A model generated the notes under the pieces. That model was given only the letters and a program-made list of their open reading frames with translations. It was not told the DNA's origin and searched no databases. DNA of 14,286 bases from CAWEHT01 sp963808455. Its GTDB lineage: Bacteria > Chloroflexota > Anaerolineae > CG2-30-64-16. The stretch spans positions 1 to 14,286 of the forward strand of contig CAWEHT010000336.1 of assembly GCA_963808455.1 (NCBI GenBank), given 5' to 3'. This document shows, in pieces, positions 1-7,946 of the stretch (positions are counted from its first letter, which is position 1; the number at the start of each line of letters is the position of its first letter). The position numbers were made by a program, and so were the translations under genes.

Positions 1-1225
1 TTATGTCGGCGATGCGGGCAATCGTCCGGTCATAGCTGGCCAGGGCCTTCAAGGCCGGGGCCGACGACGGCCCGCTGCGGTGCGCCACTTCGTCGTAGCC
101 GGGCCAGGTCGTATAGATGGCCGGGGTTCCTCGCACGATGTCGAGGATCACAAAATACTCCGCTACATCCCGCATGAAAACTGTGGTGACGCCGCGGAGC
201 AGAGGGTAGGCGTGGGCCAGACGGTTGAGGCGGGGCTCCACGTGGCGTATCCGGTCCTGCAGGTACTGCCCCACCTCGACTACGGCCTCGCCCAGCATCC
301 GGACCACGCTGCGCATGAGGAAGTAGGGGTTGAGCATCAAGAGGTAAATGTCTCTGGCCCTACGCTGCTTCTGCTCGGTTGACCCGCCGGCCAGGTCGGC
401 CAGGGTCAGCAACGACTTGGCGGCGTCGCCGTTCAGCATGTTGTTGATGCTCGAGCCGCCCCGCAGCAAGCCCTGGCCCCGGGCATAGCGCGCGTTGATC
501 TCGGGGGCGTCCTTCCCCGAAACGTAGGTTTTGCGCCGCTCTTTGTCGTACCAGCGGAACGCAGGAATGTCGTAGTTGTCGCCAAACAGGATGCCTGCCT
601 GGCAGGCGGAGGTCTGCGAGGGCAGGCCACAGTCGACAGGCGAGAGCCGGTAGCCGGACTGCTCGATCAGGCGCTTCGTTTGGGGCAGCCTGCCCGCTTC
701 GAGCGCCTGCTTCATGTGCCAGTAGCTCAGCCCATCGATCTCGAGCATCACCAGCCCCCGCGTGTGGTCGTTGGCTCCCGCGAACTTGCTGCGGGCCGCC
801 AGGCGCTCTACCAACCCCTGGAAGAAGGAGCCGTGCTCGTCGACGGTGGTCAAGCCGATGAGGACGGTGTTGACGGCAGCCATCACCAAACTGGCCAGAA
901 GCGCTGGGCCGAAGCCGGCCACGTGGAACACCGGCAGCGGCGCCGCAGTAACCAGCAAGGCTAGCGCAGAGAAGCAGAAGCCGAGGACGAGGAGGGCAAA
1001 GGCCCCTAGCGGCAGCGCGAGCAGCAGGACCAGAGGCCGCACCGCCAGGTTGACGACACCGAGCACGAAGGCGGCCGTGGCTGCCGTCGCCCATGTTGAG
1101 CCATTGGATGGGGCGAGTTGGAGGCCGGGCAGCAGCCACGCGGCGACGGCGAGCGAGAGGGCATCCACGAACCATACGAAGAGAAATCGCAACAGGAAGG
1201 CCGCACTGCGGCGAGCGGGGCCCAT
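1..1225 (-). CDS. Membrane-anchored alkaline-phosphatase-superfamily phosphodiesterase, C-terminus cut by window edge
   Basis: The frame is open from an ATG at 1225 to the left edge (408 codons, no stop). The first ~126 residues hold about four hydrophobic segments (roughly 8-36, 46-66, 66-95, 104-126), resembling the four-helix 'phage holin 4' module that is often fused to this enzyme class. From ~157 the soluble domain begins with LVMLEIDGL (Asp164, likely metal ligand), continues with PSQTSACQAGILFGDN (Thr205, likely nucleophile) and reaches YDEVAHRSG (Asp378, His382, second metal site). These are alkaline phosphatase/type I phosphodiesterase hallmarks; the substrate is unknown. The start is favoured by AGAGGGAAG just upstream. 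It begins 23 bases after the patatin stop, suggesting one operon. Seen: motifs and membrane segments. Inferred: membrane-linked phosphoester hydrolysis. Confidence 0.85.
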   Translation of the reverse strand, partial: MGPARRSAAFLLRFLFVWFVDALSLAVAAWLLPGLQLAPSNGSTWATAATAAFVLGVVNLAVRPLVLLLALPLGAFALLVLGFCFSALALLVTAAPLPVFHVAGFGPALLASLVMAAVNTVLIGLTTVDEHGSFFQGLVERLAARSKFAGANDHTRGLVMLEIDGLSYWHMKQALEAGRLPQTKRLIEQSGYRLSPVDCGLPSQTSACQAGILFGDNYDIPAFRWYDKERRKTYVSGKDAPEINARYARGQGLLRGGSSINNMLNGDAAKSLLTLADLAGGSTEQKQRRARDIYLLMLNPYFLMRSVVRMLGEAVVEVGQYLQDRIRHVEPRLNRLAHAYPLLRGVTTVFMRDVAEYFVILDIVRGTPAIYTTWPGYDEVAHRSGPSSAPALKALASYDRTIARIADI

Positions 1226-1248
1226 CGGCTTCCCTCTTGGTGTCTCAA

Positions 1249-2290
1249 TCAAGAGCAAGGCACAATGCAGGGTTGGATCGCGGCGCCGGCCCAGCCAGCG
1301 ACCCTGCCTGCCGGGTCTGTACCTGCCGCGGACCCAATACCGGTGTCCTCGTGCTGAACTGCTAGCTTGCCTGCCTCAGATGGGCCTGTGTCTGACTCTG
1401 CAGCTCCGAGGCCCTCTTTGCATGCCTGTGTGCCTGGAGCTGTCGCTTGCTCCTGCCCGCATTTGGCCCATTCGGCAATCTGGCTGCAGCCGATTTCGAA
1501 GCCGGTCTGGATCAGGTCTCGATAGTTCCCGAAATCCCAGAGTGGAACCGGCTCCGGTCCTCGCAGTTCGATACGGCGGATGGAGACACCGTGCGCTTCG
1601 GCGAGCGCCGTTTCCAGTCGCTTCTGCCGCTGCGTGACCGCGAATATAAGCCTATTCAGAAATCGGTAGACTGGGGGATGTTCTCGCAACGCCGGCCGAG
1701 GATCGTCCAGGTCCAACGCGACGATCTCCGTTGCCCCCAATGCCAGGGCCGCCTCGATCGGCAGATTGCTGACGACGCCGCCGTCGATAATCAGTTCCCC
1801 ATCCTTTTCGGCGGGCGCAAACCAGGGCGGCAGGGCCATCGAGGCCAGGAGGCCATCCAGTACGGAACCGCCGGGATCCTGGCCATAGATCACGGGCTTC
1901 CCTGTATCCAGGTTGGCGCCGATTACGGCCAGGCGCACGCGTGCCTGGCCGAAACGGATCCCGGGCGTGATCCCGTTCGCGATCGTGACCTCCGCAACCC
2001 GCCGGCTGGCCTGTTCGTTACGACGGCCCAACATGGCGCGGACTGCCAGACGGCCCAGGTGGGATTCGATCAGGTTTGAGTCCACGATCTCCTGGTAAGC
2101 GCGCTCCAATGCTGCGATTCCCCCGGTCCAGGCCCCAGACAGCCAGTCCGACGGCATTGACGGCCCCTATCGAGGTCCCCACCAACAGGTCGGGGAGAAT
2201 ACCTGCATCCAGAAGGGCGCACAGCGCGCCGACTTGCAGGGCGCCGCGGGCCCCACCGCCTCCGAGCACAAATGCCAAACATCGCTCCAT
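1249..2290 (-). CDS. Patatin-like phospholipase (RssA/NTE-type), one-base frameshift
   Basis: Two overlapping frames give one patatin protein. The first, from ATG 2290, has the oxyanion-hole motif GGGGARG (10-16) and nucleophile elbow GTSIGAVNA (Ser40). The second continues from ~GGIAALERAYQE to the catalytic Asp in IDGGVVSNLP (composite residue ~169). Joining them needs removal of one base near the C5 run at 2120-2124; the corrected product is about 346 residues. The start has GAGGTG six bases upstream. The family is a Ser-Asp dyad lipid acyl hydrolase. The last ~70 residues (after IAEWAKCGQEQ) are low-complexity, rich in Ala, Gly and Glu, and not patatin-like; they may be a real tail or another frame slip. 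It follows the MacB stub, whose corrected stop overlaps this gene's ribosome site, and precedes the phosphodiesterase. Confidence 0.85.
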
Positions 2291-2298
2291 GGTTCACC

Positions 2299-2493
2299 TC
2301 AGCCATCGTTCGTTGAAAGCCTCGTGACTGATGTTCGCGTGGCTGTTTCGGTAGACGCCGACGCGCCGCGGCCAACACCCATCCGCGCGATTACGGCTGC
2401 CACGCCGACAGCAAATTCCCTGGGTGGTCAGCGCCGAACGCAGCCTGCTGGCCGACAGGGCACGCAGGGCAGTCTGTGCGTTCTCCCGCGGGT

Positions 2494-2497
<4 letters not shown>
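2299..2497 (-). pseudogene. MacB-type ABC permease, N-terminal stub with frameshift
   Basis: The start reads MNPRENAQTALRALSASRLRS, the characteristic first cytoplasmic stretch of MacB/FtsX-type permeases. It then shifts frame at the AAA run at 2413-2415 (one extra base). After correction it continues ALTTQGIAVGVAAVIARMGVG and RGASAS, matching the first transmembrane helix and the start of the periplasmic domain, and stops at 2299 after about 65 residues. A full MacB-type permease has roughly 400 residues, so the large periplasmic domain and three helices are missing. The ATG overlaps the stop of the upstream ATPase gene (ATGA at 2494-2497), the usual operon arrangement, so the ATPase has lost its cognate permease here. 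The stub could not transport anything. Confidence 0.7.
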
Positions 2498-3219
<722 letters not shown>

Positions 3220-3261
3220 TCGATGGCCTTCCCTCATCATCCGCACCTGGCGCTCGTTGTT

Positions 3262-3290
3262 TCAATACGTCATTTGTAGGATGACTGCAA
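3262..3290 (-). promoter_or_regulatory. Possible sigma70-type promoter for the ABC ATPase
   Basis: On the minus strand TTGCAG (3285-3290) and TATTGA (3262-3267) are separated by 17 bases and sit about 43 bases before the chosen start. Both hexamers match consensus only in their first three bases, so this is weak. It lies in the 201-base gap between the rhomboid gene and the ATPase, where a promoter would be expected. Confidence 0.25.
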
Positions 3291-3420
3291 CATACATCCG
3301 AAACCCATGAAGCCGTTAGGACAGAGGGCCACTTGTTGTGGTACTTTTCATGGTTGAATTCTCACCACACAACTTGCCACCTGTGACCAAACAGGCAACA
3401 CTGGCCGGCCCTCGGCTGCG

Positions 3421-4110
3421 TCACCATGGTTCGCTCCCCCAGTTGTCTCGCCAGTCTTTCCTTTGAGACACCGGGTTTCGGTTTTCGAACAGCCGCGCCG
3501 TGAGCGCACCAAAGGCAAAGCCGCCGATGTGAGCCATGTAGGCCACGCCGCCACCCGTATCGGCCGTCATCAGCGTGCCCAGCTCGCTGAAAAACTGGGT
3601 GGCGATCCAGAGCCCTACGAGGAGGGCTGCAGAAACAAAGGTGACGCGCACGAAAAAGCCGATCAGCACGACAGTACGGATCTTGTCGCGCGGATAAGTG
3701 ACCAGGAACGCACCCATCACAGCCGCAATTGCCCCGCTGGCGCCCAGGTTGGGGATCGTCGAGGTCGGATCGACGACGATCTGAGCGAAAGTGGCCGCCA
3801 GCCCGCCCAACAGGTAGAAGACCAGGTAGCGCCCGGAGCCCATGGTGTCCTCGATCTCCGGCCCGAAAGCCCAGAAGAAGACCATGTTGCCGATGATGTG
3901 CTCCCAACCTTCGTGCATGAACATCGAGGTCAGGATCGTCTCCAGGCGCCTGCCCGCCATGATGTCGGCAGGCACCAGTGACCAGCGCAGGATGAAGTCG
4001 TCACCGCCGATCAACTCCATGACGAAGACCACCGCGTTCAACGCAATAATGAGGATCGTGACGACCGGAATGCGCCTGGGGCGGCGCGAGGCGTCACTTA
4101 ACGGGATCAT
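3421..4110 (-). CDS. Rhomboid-family intramembrane serine protease
   Basis: A 229-residue polytopic membrane protein. Rhomboid hallmarks are the HEGWEHIIGNMVFFWAFG segment (Asn75 region, HxxxN-like), GASGAIAAVMG with catalytic Ser125, and AHIGGFAFG with catalytic His194. The helix after a short basic N-terminus (RRPRRIPVVTILIIALNAVVF) is the usual first transmembrane segment. It would cleave transmembrane substrates within the bilayer. ATG 4110 is chosen because AGGAG lies six bases upstream and homologues typically start here. The frame is open upstream to an ATG at 4329, and that extra 73-residue piece looks like a Lon-family tail (separate entry). The C-terminus ends in a short polar tail rich in Trp, Asn and Arg. 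Neighbours are stress and proteolysis genes. Confidence 0.9.
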   Translation of the reverse strand: MIPLSDASRRPRRIPVVTILIIALNAVVFVMELIGGDDFILRWSLVPADIMAGRRLETILTSMFMHEGWEHIIGNMVFFWAFGPEIEDTMGSGRYLVFYLLGGLAATFAQIVVDPTSTIPNLGASGAIAAVMGAFLVTYPRDKIRTVVLIGFFVRVTFVSAALLVGLWIATQFFSELGTLMTADTGGGVAYMAHIGGFAFGALTARLFENRNPVSQRKDWRDNWGSEPW

Positions 4111-4329
4111 GGCCTGCTCCTGCTTTCTGCCGCTCGCCGCGTCCTTGCCGAAGGCGACGAGCGTCTCCGCCAATCCTCGCAGGCGCTTATCGACGCAGTC
4201 GTTGACGGTACCCGCGGGGAAAGACCCATCCGGCAGCCTCTGGCCGGCCGGGACGCCGGTCAGCACCTCCATCCCCTCCGCGATCGTGCTCACTGGCCAG
4301 ATGATGACGATGCGTGTTGTCTCAGCCAT
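4111..4329 (-). pseudogene. C-terminal tail of a Lon-family (AAA/S16) protease, in frame with rhomboid
   Basis: The 73 codons upstream of the rhomboid start, in the same frame, encode WPVSTIAEGMEVLTGVPAG, then LPDGSFPAGTVND and VDKRLRGLAETLVAFGK. From memory this matches the extreme C-terminus of LonB-like ATP-dependent proteases (AAA_32 plus Lon C domain), which end with 'V.T..G.E.LTG.PAG...DG..P.GTVN..V..RL'. No other part of such a protease precedes it: the frame is closed upstream at about 4432. The ATG at 4329 has GGGAGTGG ten bases before it, so translation as a 302-residue fusion with rhomboid is possible. A remnant left by deletion is the simpler reading. The family call is recognition from memory, not a search. 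Confidence 0.5.
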
Positions 4330-4411
4330 CTTGTTCCACTCCCACTCGCCACCCGAGATCCCTGCTTGCCACAGGAAGAGGGGACGGCCATGCCTGCCCG
4401 CCCGCTCACGC

Positions 4412-4435
4412 TTGAGCGCCGCTAGCGGCGCTCAA
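4412..4435. repeat. Perfect 24-bp palindrome
   Basis: Arms TTGAGCGCCG (4412-4421) and CGGCGCTCAA (4426-4435) flank CTAG, so the whole 24 bp reads identically on both strands. The stop codon of the small ORF lies in the centre. There is no T run on either side, so it is not a classical intrinsic terminator. It could be a hairpin that stabilises RNA, a terminator of another type, or a protein binding site. Confidence 0.75.
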
Positions 4436-4640
4436 TGTGCCCTTCGTGGTGCTGCACGGGAGGCGTCCCCGCGGGTTCCCGATGCGGGTGCTCTAGGGCC
4501 TCTTCGACCTCGGCCTCGAAGACACGCAATTCAGGCGGTACCGGGTCGCCGAGCCCTGCCGGCAGCACCACATGTGGCACCCGTGACCGCGATCTTGAAA
4601 CGCGACCGTTCGCGACGAGTAACTTGCGCTTCTGCTTCAT
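4422..4640 (-). CDS. Small unknown protein, 72 residues
   Basis: Starts MKQKRKLLVANGRVSRSRSR from ATG 4640, with AGGTGG four bases upstream, which is why I prefer it to ATG 4655. The N-terminal 20 residues are strongly basic; the rest is rich in Pro, Glu and His with VLPAGLGDPVPPELRVFEAEVEEAL in the middle, ending HIERR. No membrane segment or known motif is visible. The stop codon is at the centre of a perfect palindrome. It lies between hsp20 (upstream) and the Lon tail/rhomboid frame (downstream). Function is not recognised; the ribosome site and basic start argue for a real gene, but the length leaves it uncertain. Confidence 0.4.
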   Translation of the reverse strand: MKQKRKLLVANGRVSRSRSRVPHVVLPAGLGDPVPPELRVFEAEVEEALEHPHREPAGTPPVQHHEGHIERR

Positions 4641-4851
4641 GGGTCCACCTCTCACTGCAACAAGTTTTGGATACAGTCGTCAGTTGCCGATCGCCACGGT
4701 AGCGATTTGTGGGACGCAACCGGGTTGCTTCCAACGATCATCGGGCGTAGCCTCGAGCTTGCCGAGACACACGATATGTCCGGCAGCGAGTTGATTACAC
4801 CGCTGTCGGCCCTGCTGCCATGTCAGAATACCAGGTCCCTGGCTGCCGCCG

Positions 4852-5337
4852 TTAAGCGGCCTTCTGTTCCTTCTTGTTGACCTTGATCGCGATCTGCTTG
4901 GCGCGACTTTCCTCGGTCTTCGGTAGGGTCAAGGTCAAGATGCCGTCCGCAAAGACGGCCTCCGCCTTGTCGACTGTCACCGCCACCGGCAGAGCCACCG
5001 AGCGTTCCAGCCGGCCGTAGGTCTGCTCGCGCAGTTGGTAGTTGCGCACCTTGTCCTGACTTTCGCGCTCCTGCTTGCTCTCGCCGGAGATCGTCAGGAC
5101 GTCGCCCTGGACCTGGATGTTCACTTCCTCGGGCTTGAGGCCCGGCAGCGACGCCTTGACAATCAGGTTGTCGCCCTCCTCGTACATATCCACGGGCAGG
5201 ACCCCCAAGCCGGTCTCCACCGCGCCCAGCCAGCTCGCCGGCCGGATGAAGCTGTCCTCGAAAAGCCGGTCTATCGCGCTGCGCAGCGGCAGCAAGTCGC
5301 CCAACTGTTCCCAGCGTGCCATCGATTTCGTAGCCAT
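4852..5337 (-). CDS. Small heat-shock protein, Hsp20/alpha-crystallin family
   Basis: 161 residues, the usual size. A variable N-terminus (1-45) is followed by the alpha-crystallin domain: VDMYEEGDNLIVKASLPGLKP (49-69), the VQGDVLTISGE strand pair, YGRLERSVALP, and the diagnostic DGILTLTLPK (131-140). An I-x-I/V-type C-terminal anchor (IAIKV, 149-153) precedes a Lys-rich tail. These proteins are ATP-independent holdases that form oligomers and keep unfolded proteins soluble for later refolding or proteolysis. The start has AGGAGG seven bases upstream. It follows the three-BON gene by 48 bases, consistent with one operon. No CIRCE-like inverted repeat is evident upstream. Confidence 0.95.
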   Translation of the reverse strand: MATKSMARWEQLGDLLPLRSAIDRLFEDSFIRPASWLGAVETGLGVLPVDMYEEGDNLIVKASLPGLKPEEVNIQVQGDVLTISGESKQERESQDKVRNYQLREQTYGRLERSVALPVAVTVDKAEAVFADGILTLTLPKTEESRAKQIAIKVNKKEQKAA

Positions 5338-5385
5338 TGTGGTACCTCCTAGCTTTGATCCCTGACTTGATCCTTCGGCCGGCCT

Positions 5386-6039
5386 TTACAGCCCAATCAC
5401 GATGCGGTTATCAACCTTCGAGACCCCCGGCGCAGCCCAGGCCGCGCGTTCCGCCTCTGTGCGCTCGGCCCATGAACGCACCGTGCCACGCAGCGTGACC
5501 TTGCCATCCTGGGTTTCCACTTTGATGCGCTGCGCATCCAGCTCGGCGCTGCGTTCCAGCGCTCTCTCGATACAGGTCTCGACGTCACCGGAGGACAGGA
5601 CCAACTTGACGGTGATCGCGTTGCGGACGCCTTTCACGCCGGTGAGGTGGCGCACAGCCTGCTCAGCGGATCGCTTCTGAAATTGCCGGTCCACCTCCCC
5701 GGTCAGGGTGACCCAGCCGTCCTCCACGAGCACCTTGATCTTGTCCTCGGGCACCGTCACATCCCACAGCAGGGCATTTTCAGCCGCCCGTGCCAGATCG
5801 GTATCCGACCGCTCGCTGGTGCCGGGCAGCCTGACGTCGATTTCGACGGCCACCGCCTTGACGCCTATCACCCGCTGCGCTGCCCGTTCCGCTTCCCATT
5901 TCTCGGGATAGTTGTTGACGCTACCACTCAACGTTACCACGTCGTTCTTGACGGCCACGCCGATCTCCGCGGCCTTGACACTTGGCTCCCACCTAAGCTC
6001 TTCCAGGACGTCATCCCTCAGTTCCAGGTCAGTCTTCAC
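5386..6039 (-). CDS. Triple BON-domain protein (OsmY-like repeats)
   Basis: 217 residues with three consecutive BON domains, roughly 4-70, 77-147 and 151-217. Each shows the pattern of a helix, then V.V.dG.VTL.G.V, then a helix with AER/A and a final G V..V.N.I: see NDVVTLSGSV, DGWVTLTGEV and DGKVTLRGTV. BON domains bind phospholipid membranes in proteins such as OsmY. No signal peptide is visible, so this copy is probably cytoplasmic or peripheral to the inner membrane. The start is GTG at 6039 with AAGGAGAG six bases before. It leads the hsp20 gene, and BON proteins next to hsp20 are common in stress clusters. Confidence 0.92.
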   Translation of the reverse strand: MKTDLELRDDVLEELRWEPSVKAAEIGVAVKNDVVTLSGSVNNYPEKWEAERAAQRVIGVKAVAVEIDVRLPGTSERSDTDLARAAENALLWDVTVPEDKIKVLVEDGWVTLTGEVDRQFQKRSAEQAVRHLTGVKGVRNAITVKLVLSSGDVETCIERALERSAELDAQRIKVETQDGKVTLRGTVRSWAERTEAERAAWAAPGVSKVDNRIVIGL

Positions 6040-6084
6040 GCAACTCTCTCCTTGAGCTGTGCTCTTCAGTTCACTACGTCACAG

Positions 6085-6093
6085 AGCATAGCA
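6085..6093 (-). promoter_or_regulatory. Possible extended -10 element upstream of the BON-hsp20 operon
   Basis: Minus strand reads TGCTATGCT (6085-6093), an extended -10 pattern (TGn plus TATGCT, four of six matches) about 46 bases before the GTG start. No convincing -35 hexamer lies at 16-18 bases, so this is only suggestive. Confidence 0.25.
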
Positions 6094-6506
6094 TCTTGAC
6101 TCCCGGCCTTCATCAGAACAAGCGCTGAATGTTCGCTCGGCAATAGGAGCACTCGGCTGGCCTGCCCCTGCGACCGCAGTTGTGCCTTCACTCGTCGTGG
6201 CCGATTAAGACAAATGTTGTAGACCTGGGGCGCTTGTTGGGCGCAGACCGCCCGGCCCGGCCAGGCTGAAAGCCAGCGAAACGCCACACGCTGCAGCGCC
6301 ACGTTGGATTGGAGCTGAGGACGGAATGCACCGGCTCGCCCGCCAACAGGGCTCATATGTGTCCTATTTTGGGCCTGGCAACCAAGATCTCGCCCGCCGC
6401 ATCGCCAGGATGAGCGGCAGGATGCCGCCACCCAGACGCTGGATGGATGTTGACGGGGTATGCAGTGGCTGATTACCGCAAGAGAGGGGGCCGATGAAGA
6501 TCGCGG

Positions 6507-6540
6507 CTTCAGCCGCCCAGAGGTTACGGGGCGGCTGAAG
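6507..6540 (-). terminator. Hairpin after the sugar transporter operon, likely terminator
   Basis: CTTCAGCCGCCC (6507-6518) and GGGCGGCTGAAG (6529-6540) form a perfect 12-bp stem with a 10-base loop, 44 bases beyond the permease stop. The minus strand has no T run after it, so termination may rely on the stem alone or on Rho; it may also protect the transcript 3' end. Confidence 0.55.
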
Positions 6541-6583
6541 TGCCTGGCAATCCGCGGCGTTGCGTGCTCTGCTGGGGAGCGGA

Positions 6584-7806
6584 TCACCTACCCCGGCGCC
6601 GCGTCGTGAGGTCGAAGACCACAGCCGCCACCAGCACGACGCCTCTGACGACGTACTGCCAGGCAATGTTGACGCCCATGAGGGTCATGCCACTGGTCAA
6701 TGACATGTAAACCAGGGCGCCGACCAGCGACCCGATCGGGGTGCCAACACCGCCGGCCGGGGATGCGCCGCCGATGAACGCTGCGGCGATGGCATCCGTT
6801 TCAAACAACGTACCTGCCGTGGGCGTTGCGGAGCGCAGGCGCGCGGCGAACAGGATGCCGGCCACTGCGGCCAGGAAGCCCATCGAGGCGAAAACGAACC
6901 AGGTGATGCGCTTGATGTTGATGCCGCTCAGCTGCGCAGCCTCTGGGTTGCCACCGACGGCGTAAATGTGCCTGCCCAGCACCGTCCGTGTCGCGATGAA
7001 CTGATAAACGGCCACGACCACCAGCATGATCACTGCCGTCCACGAGAGGCCATTGTAGCCTGCGAGCACCCAGGTGATCGCTGCAAGCACAAGCGACAGT
7101 AAGACCAATTTAATGGCAAACCAGGTGGTCGGAACGACTTCGAAGCCGTAGGCTTGCTTGCTGACGCGCCCTCTGATCTCGGTGACAACGTAGAAGACGA
7201 TCGTCAGCAGACCGATCAACAGAGTCACTCGATGGGACCCCTGCAAGAACGGGACGACGGCAGGGATGTCGGGAATATAGCCGTTGCCAAGAGCGTTAAA
7301 GCTCGGGTCGGGAATAATCACCGACCCTGAAGCTGCAAGGACCAGCAGCAACAACCCCGGTAGATCAGCCAGCCGCCAAGCGTGGCGACAAAAGCTGGAA
7401 TCCTCAGCCACCCTATCAGCAGAGCTGTCACCGTCCCCGCCGCGATGCCGAGCGCCAGGGCCAGCAGTATGGCCAGGTACCAAGGCACATTGAATTGGAC
7501 CATGGCAATGGTCGCCACCGCCGCGAGGAAGCCAGAGAGAAAACCGACCGACAGGTCGATATGCCGAAGAACGATGACGAGGGTCATGCCCGTTGCCAGC
7601 ACGCCGATATAGCCCATCTGATTCAGCAAGTTGGCAATGTTTCTGGGTGAGATGAAGATGCCGTTCGTGCGCCATGTGAAGAATAGTATGATCACCACCA
7701 GAACGGCAACCATGCCGTAGTCACGGATGTTCTGCCTGATCATGCTCCACCAGCCCTGCATGGGCGCCGTGTGGGGCGCAGCCCTCTCAACTTGTATTGT
7801 GCTCAT
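6584..7806 (-). CDS. gguB: Multiple-monosaccharide ABC transporter permease (GguB/MmsB/XylH type), one-base frameshift
   Basis: The first frame, from ATG 7806 with GAGGAGG five bases upstream, gives IRDYGMVAVLVVIILFF, then VIVLRHIDLSVGFLSGFLAAV, a hallmark of the RbsC/XylH family, and ends near VATLGGWLIYRG. The second frame continues LLLLVLAASGSVIIPDPSFN and includes GRHIYAVGGNPEAAQLSGI, FAARLRSATPTAGTLFE and AAFIGGASPAGGVGTPIGSL, the conserved cytoplasmic loop and C-terminal helices. One missing base in the C4 run at 7355-7358 explains the break; the corrected protein has about 407 residues, the usual GguB length. The function is an inner-membrane channel for sugar import, energised by the ATPase 140 bases upstream. 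If the frameshift is real, the transporter is inactive. The gene symbol is by family resemblance. Confidence 0.85.
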
Positions 7807-7876
7807 GATAGCCTCCTCAAATCACGTGGGCCCCACTGATCGCCCACAAGGGTACATTACTTTGGGCCGTTGTTGC

Positions 7877-7900
7877 GCCTCGCCTACAAAGGTGCGAGGC
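7877..7900. repeat. Small hairpin between GguA and GguB genes
   Basis: GCCTCGC (7877-7883) and GCGAGGC (7894-7900) form a 7-bp stem with a 10-base loop in the 140-base gap between the ATPase and permease genes. Such intercistronic hairpins can set relative expression, but it may be incidental. Confidence 0.35.
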
Positions 7901-7946
7901 CATTCTTGCGGTTCCTAGCTTCAGTCGCGTAGACGCTCCATCCACG

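Larger units (their letters stand above)
6040..6583. other. Non-coding gap between GguB and the BON-hsp20 operon
   Basis: The 544 bases contain the 5' region of the BON gene and a strong hairpin at 6507-6540. A minus-strand open frame crosses 6066-6587, but it has no recognisable motif, is Arg/Ser/Pro-rich in the manner of a GC-rich shadow frame, and lacks a clear ribosome site. I see no binding-protein gene for the adjacent sugar transporter here. Confidence 0.55.

Noticed and set aside
360..1175. 271-codon minus-strand frame within the phosphodiesterase gene
   Set aside because: It is a shifted frame of the true gene; the correct frame carries the catalytic motifs and is open to the window edge.
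1447..2079. 210-codon plus-strand open frame antisense to patatin
   Set aside because: It mirrors the patatin coding frame, has no motif and no ribosome site; it is a shadow.
6066..6587. 173-codon minus-strand frame between GguB and BON
   Set aside because: It has no recognisable domain, Arg/Ser/Pro-rich composition and overlaps a hairpin and the GguB stop; treated as non-coding.
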